From assembly GCA_963821345.1 (NCBI GenBank), contig CAWGDM010000003.1:1-64000 (forward strand): a stretch of DNA of 64,000 nucleotides. Reading direction: 5' to 3'. Position 1 is the first letter of the stretch; each line of letters opens with the position of its first letter. Both the position numbers and the translations under genes were made by a program. Positions 61,165-64,000 of the stretch are shown in pieces. This DNA comes from WHSW01 sp963821345. Lineage in GTDB: Bacteria; Actinomycetota; Thermoleophilia; Solirubrobacterales; 70-9. The notes beneath the pieces are model-generated. The model was given only the letters and a program-made list of their open reading frames with translations, was not told where the DNA came from and did not search any database.

Positions 61165-62622
61165 ATGACCACAGCACAGGAATTCGAACGCAGAAGGTGG
61201 ATCGCGCTGGCGCTGTTGGCCGTGGCGCAGTTCGTCGTCGTCCTCGATGCCTCGATCGTCAACGTTGCCCTGCCGACGATCGGCGACGCGCTCTCCTTCT
61301 CCCAGGACAACCTCTCCTGGGTCGTCAACGCCTACGTGCTCACCTTCGGCGGCTTCCTGCTGCTCGGCGGGCGGCTCGCGGACCTGCTCGGACGTCGGCG
61401 GGTGTTCATGTCGGGCCTGGTCCTGTTCGCGCTCGCGTCGCTGGCCGGCGGCCTAGCCTCCAGCGACACGATGCTGATCGCGGCCCGCGCCGTCCAAGGG
61501 CTCGGCGCGGCGATCCTCTCGCCGGCCGCGCTCTCGATCGTCACCACCACCTTCCGCGACGGCTCCGAGCGCAACAAGGCGCTCGGCGTCTGGGGCGCGG
61601 TCGCCGGTGCCGGCGGCGCCGCGGGCGTGCTGCTCGGCGGCGTGCTGACCGAGTACCTGGGCTGGGAGTGGGTTCTGTGGGTGAACGTGCCGATCGGCAT
61701 CGCGGCGGCCGCGCTGGCGCCCTCGCTGATCGCCGAGAGCCGCTCGGATTCCGAGAGCCGCGCCTTCGACTTCGGCGGCGCGATCACGGTCACCGCCGGC
61801 CTCGCGGCCCTGGTCTACGGCCTGGTCGAGGCGCCCGGCGCCGGCTGGGGCTCGGTCCAGACGGTCGGCCTGCTGGCCGCCGCCGCCGCCCTGTTCGCGG
61901 CCTTCTACGCGATCGAGCGGCGCTCGGACGCGCCCCTGGTCCCGTTCTCGATCTTCCGCCTACGGACGCTCACCGGCGCCAACGTGGTCGGGGTCCTGAC
62001 CGGTGCCTCGCTGTTCTCGATGTTCTTCTTCATCTCGCTTTACATGCAGAACGTGCTCGGATACAGCGCGATCAAGGCGGGGATCTCGTATCTGCCGCTG
62101 GCGGTCTCGATCATCGTCGCCGCGGGCGTCGCCTCGCAGCTGGTGACCCGGATCGGTTTCAAGCCGGTGCTGGCGGCCGGGATGGCGCTGATCTCGGCCG
62201 GCCTGTTGTGGTTCGGCCAGATCTCGGCCGACGGCGGCTTCGTCAGCGACCTGCTCGGACCGATGCTGCTCGCGGCGGTGGGCCTGGGCTTCTCGTTCGT
62301 GCCGCAGACGATCGCGGCGGTCTCGGGCGTCCGCGATCGCGAGGCGGGGCTGGCGAGCGGGCTGATCAACACCTCGCAGCAGGTGGGCGGGGCGCTCGGC
62401 CTCGCCTTGCTCTCGACCGTCGCCTTCCCGCAGATCGATGACGCCGCCGCGGCGTCGGGCGGCGCCCCGAGCCTGGCGGCGCTGACCCAGGGCTACAGCG
62501 ACGCGTTCATGGTCGGCTCGCTGCTGGCGATGCTCGGGCTGGTCGCGACCCTGGTGTTGATCCGCGGTTCGGACAGCCGCGCGCACGTCCAGCTCGAGGC
62601 CGGGGTACCCGTGAGCGCCTAA
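61165..62622 (+). CDS. MFS multidrug efflux transporter (DHA2, EmrB/QacA type, 14 helices)
   Basis: A 485-residue proton-driven exporter. DHA2 signs: VVLDASIVNVALPTIGDALS in helix 1, LLGGRLADLLGRRRVFMSGL (motif A), RAVQGLGAAILSPAALSI (motif B), GAVAGAGGAAGVLLGGVLTE (motif C) and 14 predicted helices. AGGAGG lies about 11 bases upstream of ATG 61165. It diverges from its TetR regulator across two palindromes. Exports a hydrophobic toxin or antibiotic; substrate unknown. Confidence 0.91.
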   Translation: MTTAQEFERRRWIALALLAVAQFVVVLDASIVNVALPTIGDALSFSQDNLSWVVNAYVLTFGGFLLLGGRLADLLGRRRVFMSGLVLFALASLAGGLASSDTMLIAARAVQGLGAAILSPAALSIVTTTFRDGSERNKALGVWGAVAGAGGAAGVLLGGVLTEYLGWEWVLWVNVPIGIAAAALAPSLIAESRSDSESRAFDFGGAITVTAGLAALVYGLVEAPGAGWGSVQTVGLLAAAAALFAAFYAIERRSDAPLVPFSIFRLRTLTGANVVGVLTGASLFSMFFFISLYMQNVLGYSAIKAGISYLPLAVSIIVAAGVASQLVTRIGFKPVLAAGMALISAGLLWFGQISADGGFVSDLLGPMLLAAVGLGFSFVPQTIAAVSGVRDREAGLASGLINTSQQVGGALGLALLSTVAFPQIDDAAAASGGAPSLAALTQGYSDAFMVGSLLAMLGLVATLVLIRGSDSRAHVQLEAGVPVSA

Positions 62623-62675
62623 AGCGGCTACGCTCCCGCCACTTCAAAACGTGCGTAGCAGTTCGCAGGCGTCCG

Positions 62676-62718
62676 TCCAGGGTTCCTTCGTACCGCGAGC
62701 ACCTGAGTTTCCCCTGGA
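62676..62718 (+). promoter_or_regulatory. cspA 5' leader hairpin covering the ribosome site
   Basis: TCCAGGG at 62676-62682 is the exact complement of CCCTGGA at 62712-62718, and the latter includes the first bases of the GGAGGG ribosome site of the cold-shock gene. The ~100-base leader could therefore fold and hide the ribosome site, as in temperature-controlled csp leaders. Confidence 0.5.
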
Positions 62719-62724
62719 GGGACA

Positions 62725-62922
62725 ATGGCATCAGGCACAGTCAAGTGGTTCAACCACGAGAAGGGCTTCGGCTTCATCACTCCCGATGACGCCGGCCGGG
62801 ACCTGTTCGTTCACCAGAGCCAGGTCGAGGGCGGAGGCGCCCTGGCCGACGGCGCCAAGGTGGAGTTCGAGTCCGAGGAGAGCGACAAGGGCCCGCGCGC
62901 GGTCAACGTGCGCACGATCTAA
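62725..62922 (+). CDS. cspA: Cold-shock protein (CspA family)
   Basis: A 65-residue OB-fold nucleic-acid chaperone. RNP1 KGFGFITP and RNP2 LFVHQSQ are intact, with the usual GTVKWFNHEKGFGFI start and GPRAVNVRTI end. GGAGGG lies five bases before ATG 62725. It is followed by a textbook intrinsic terminator. Binds single-stranded RNA/DNA and relieves RNA structure, probably at low temperature or generally. Confidence 0.95.
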   Translation: MASGTVKWFNHEKGFGFITPDDAGRDLFVHQSQVEGGGALADGAKVEFESEESDKGPRAVNVRTI

Positions 62923-62945
62923 GCCCGAGCGACTCCAAGTACCGA

Positions 62946-62980
62946 GGGGGCGGCGCCGTGACGGCGCCGCCCCCCTTTTT
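62946..62980 (+). terminator. Intrinsic terminator after cspA
   Basis: A perfect 13-bp stem, GGGGGCGGCGCCG/CGGCGCCGCCCCC with a TGA loop, followed by C and TTTTT. It ends at the stop codon of the convergent VOC gene. Strongest terminator in the window. Confidence 0.93.
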
Positions 62981-63795
62981 CAGTCCGTCGGCACCGGCGT
63001 GATCACCGAGAACGCGGCGCCCTGCGGATCGGTGAGCACGGCGATCCGCCCGACGCCCTCGGCGTCGAAGGCGGGCGCGATCACCGAGCCACCGAGTTCC
63101 CCCGACTTGGCGACGGTCGCGTCACAGTCGGCGACGTTGAAATAGACGTTCCAGAACGGCGGCGCGCCCTCGGGCACGTTCGGGTTGGACATCATCCCGC
63201 CGATGCTCGTGCCGCCCTCCTCGGGGGACGCCGACACCGGCTCGCCGTCGGTGTTGTGCCAGATCGTGTACTCGCCGCCGCCAAACGGCATCGAGGTCGT
63301 CTTCCAGCCGAAGACCGTGCCGTAGAACTCCTTCGAGCCCTCGATATCGCGGGTGATCAGTTCGCTCCACGAGAACGTTCCGGGCTCGTTGACGAGCTCG
63401 GAGCCGATCATCTCCTTTGGCTGCCAGCACATGAAGAACGCGCCGGCCGGATCGGTGAACACGGCCATCCGCCCGGAGTCGAAGATGTCGAACGGCTCGC
63501 TGATCACCGTGCCGCCCGCGTCCTTCACGGACTCGGCGGTGGCGTCGGCATCCTCGACGGTGACGTAGGTGTTCCAGACCGGCGGCACGCCCTCCATCGG
63601 CTGCGACCCGCAGGCCGCGACCCGCTTGCCGCGCAGCATCGCCATGTGGTACTCGGCCTCCTCGCCGTCCGGCATCACGTCCTCCGTCTGCCAGCCGAAC
63701 AGTCCGGAGTAGAAGCTCGCCGACGCGCCGGGGTCCGGCGAAGCGTTGTCGACCCAGCTCGGGGTCCCCGGCTCGTACTGGGTGCGCTCGCTCAT
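62980..63795 (-). CDS. VOC-family protein with two glyoxalase-like domains
   Basis: A 271-residue tandem vicinal-oxygen-chelate protein. Domain 1: PSWVDNASPDPGASASFYSG, FGWQTEDVMPDGEEAEYHMA and ending AVFTDPAGAFFMCWQPKE. Domain 2: TFSWSELITRDIEGSKEFYG, FGWKTTSMPFGGGEY and AVLTDPQGAAFSVITP. Each has the beta-alpha-beta-beta-beta pattern; metal ligands are not obvious. Similar proteins include hydroxylase-like and antibiotic-resistance members. GAGGAGGAG lies just upstream of ATG 63795, which overlaps the stop of the upstream SDR (ATGA). Confidence 0.86.
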   Translation of the reverse strand: MSERTQYEPGTPSWVDNASPDPGASASFYSGLFGWQTEDVMPDGEEAEYHMAMLRGKRVAACGSQPMEGVPPVWNTYVTVEDADATAESVKDAGGTVISEPFDIFDSGRMAVFTDPAGAFFMCWQPKEMIGSELVNEPGTFSWSELITRDIEGSKEFYGTVFGWKTTSMPFGGGEYTIWHNTDGEPVSASPEEGGTSIGGMMSNPNVPEGAPPFWNVYFNVADCDATVAKSGELGGSVIAPAFDAEGVGRIAVLTDPQGAAFSVITPVPTD

Positions 63796-64000
63796 TCGCT
63801 CCTCCTCCTCGTCGTCTGCCCCGAGAGGGACTCTAGTCCCGCGCCCGCCGACCAGCCGCTGAGCCGCTCGCACTGGTCCCAGAGCCGGCGGCGATCGGCC
63901 GCCGACTCCCGCGTCCACGGCACCCGGTGCACGGCGCGCGGCTCTCGGTCGTGCCAGAACAGACCCGGGCGGTTGCCCGGTTCGGGCGCCGTCGAAAGCC
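63792..64000 (-). CDS. C-terminal part of an SDR-type oxidoreductase (cut by window edge)
   Basis: An open frame runs from the right edge to TGA at 63792-63794, overlapping the VOC start. The visible end reads RPGLFWHDREPRAVHRVPW, then ADRRRLWDQCERLSGW. That FWHDRxPRxxH...PWT and LWxxCERLSGW pattern is typical of the C-terminus of DHRS12-like short-chain dehydrogenases in actinobacteria. About 68 codons are seen; the cofactor and catalytic regions lie outside the window. Confidence 0.6.
   Translation of the reverse strand, partial: LSTAPEPGNRPGLFWHDREPRAVHRVPWTRESAADRRRLWDQCERLSGWSAGAGLESLSGQTTRRRSE

Overview
The window is high-GC DNA, roughly 70% G+C by eye except for a visibly less GC-rich first ~4 kb. 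Genes have actinobacterial character: GTG starts, 4-nt start/stop overlaps, FkbM and TylF methyltransferases, Wzz-like proteins without kinase domains, PadR and TetR regulators. A soil-type actinobacterium, possibly of the Thermoleophilia/Solirubrobacterales, fits best. That placement is an inference; no rRNA or marker gene is present. No tRNA, rRNA, CRISPR array, insertion sequence or phage gene was found, and no stretch over 300 bp lacks a gene.

1-28.6 kb is an exopolysaccharide/cell-surface glycan locus. It holds glycosyltransferases (GT4, several GT2, an Alg14/Alg13-type enzyme), a Wzx-like flippase, four Wzz-like proteins (one fused to an O-antigen ligase/polymerase domain), dTDP-rhamnose genes (rfbC, rfbD), sugar epimerases, a Gfo/Idh/MocA dehydrogenase and a secreted beta-helix protein. 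A carrier-protein module (ACP, acyl-AMP ligase, PLP decarboxylase, GNAT, polysaccharide deacetylase) resembles the accessory genes of exosortase loci, but no exosortase is present. Many genes here are broken by single-base indels: I count at least 26, several in compensating sets. Sequence error is the simplest explanation, so these genes are annotated as reconstructed composites.

28.6-36.3 kb is a mixed block: TfoX-domain protein, PAP2 phosphatase, molybdopterin oxidoreductase, PadR regulator, a PHM-like/cupredoxin copper protein with a small plastocyanin-like protein, and a histone-deacetylase-family amidohydrolase.

36.4-47.8 kb is one tightly overlapping operon: 3,5-diaminohexanoate dehydrogenase (kdd), 3-keto-5-aminohexanoate cleavage enzyme (kce), TetR, an S66 peptidase, a complete dipeptide ABC transporter (with fused ATPases), a DmpA/beta-aminopeptidase-family enzyme and an M20 peptidase. 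I propose that it imports and degrades peptides containing beta-lysine or a related diamino acid. This is the most interesting system in the window. A putative operator pair lies at its front, and an acetylpolyamine-deacetylase-like gene diverges from the same promoter region.

47.8-64 kb holds a CsoR copper sensor whose start codon lies inside its probable operator, a secreted GH31 glucosidase, an enoyl-CoA hydratase relative, a Baeyer-Villiger monooxygenase with an AttH-like partner, two tandem RTX-like calcium-binding proteins with signs of gene conversion, a P450/SDR divergent pair, a ZIP-like transporter, a CoA transferase, a TetR/MFS efflux pair with twin operators, a cold-shock protein with a strong terminator, a VOC protein, and the C-terminus of an SDR at the right edge.
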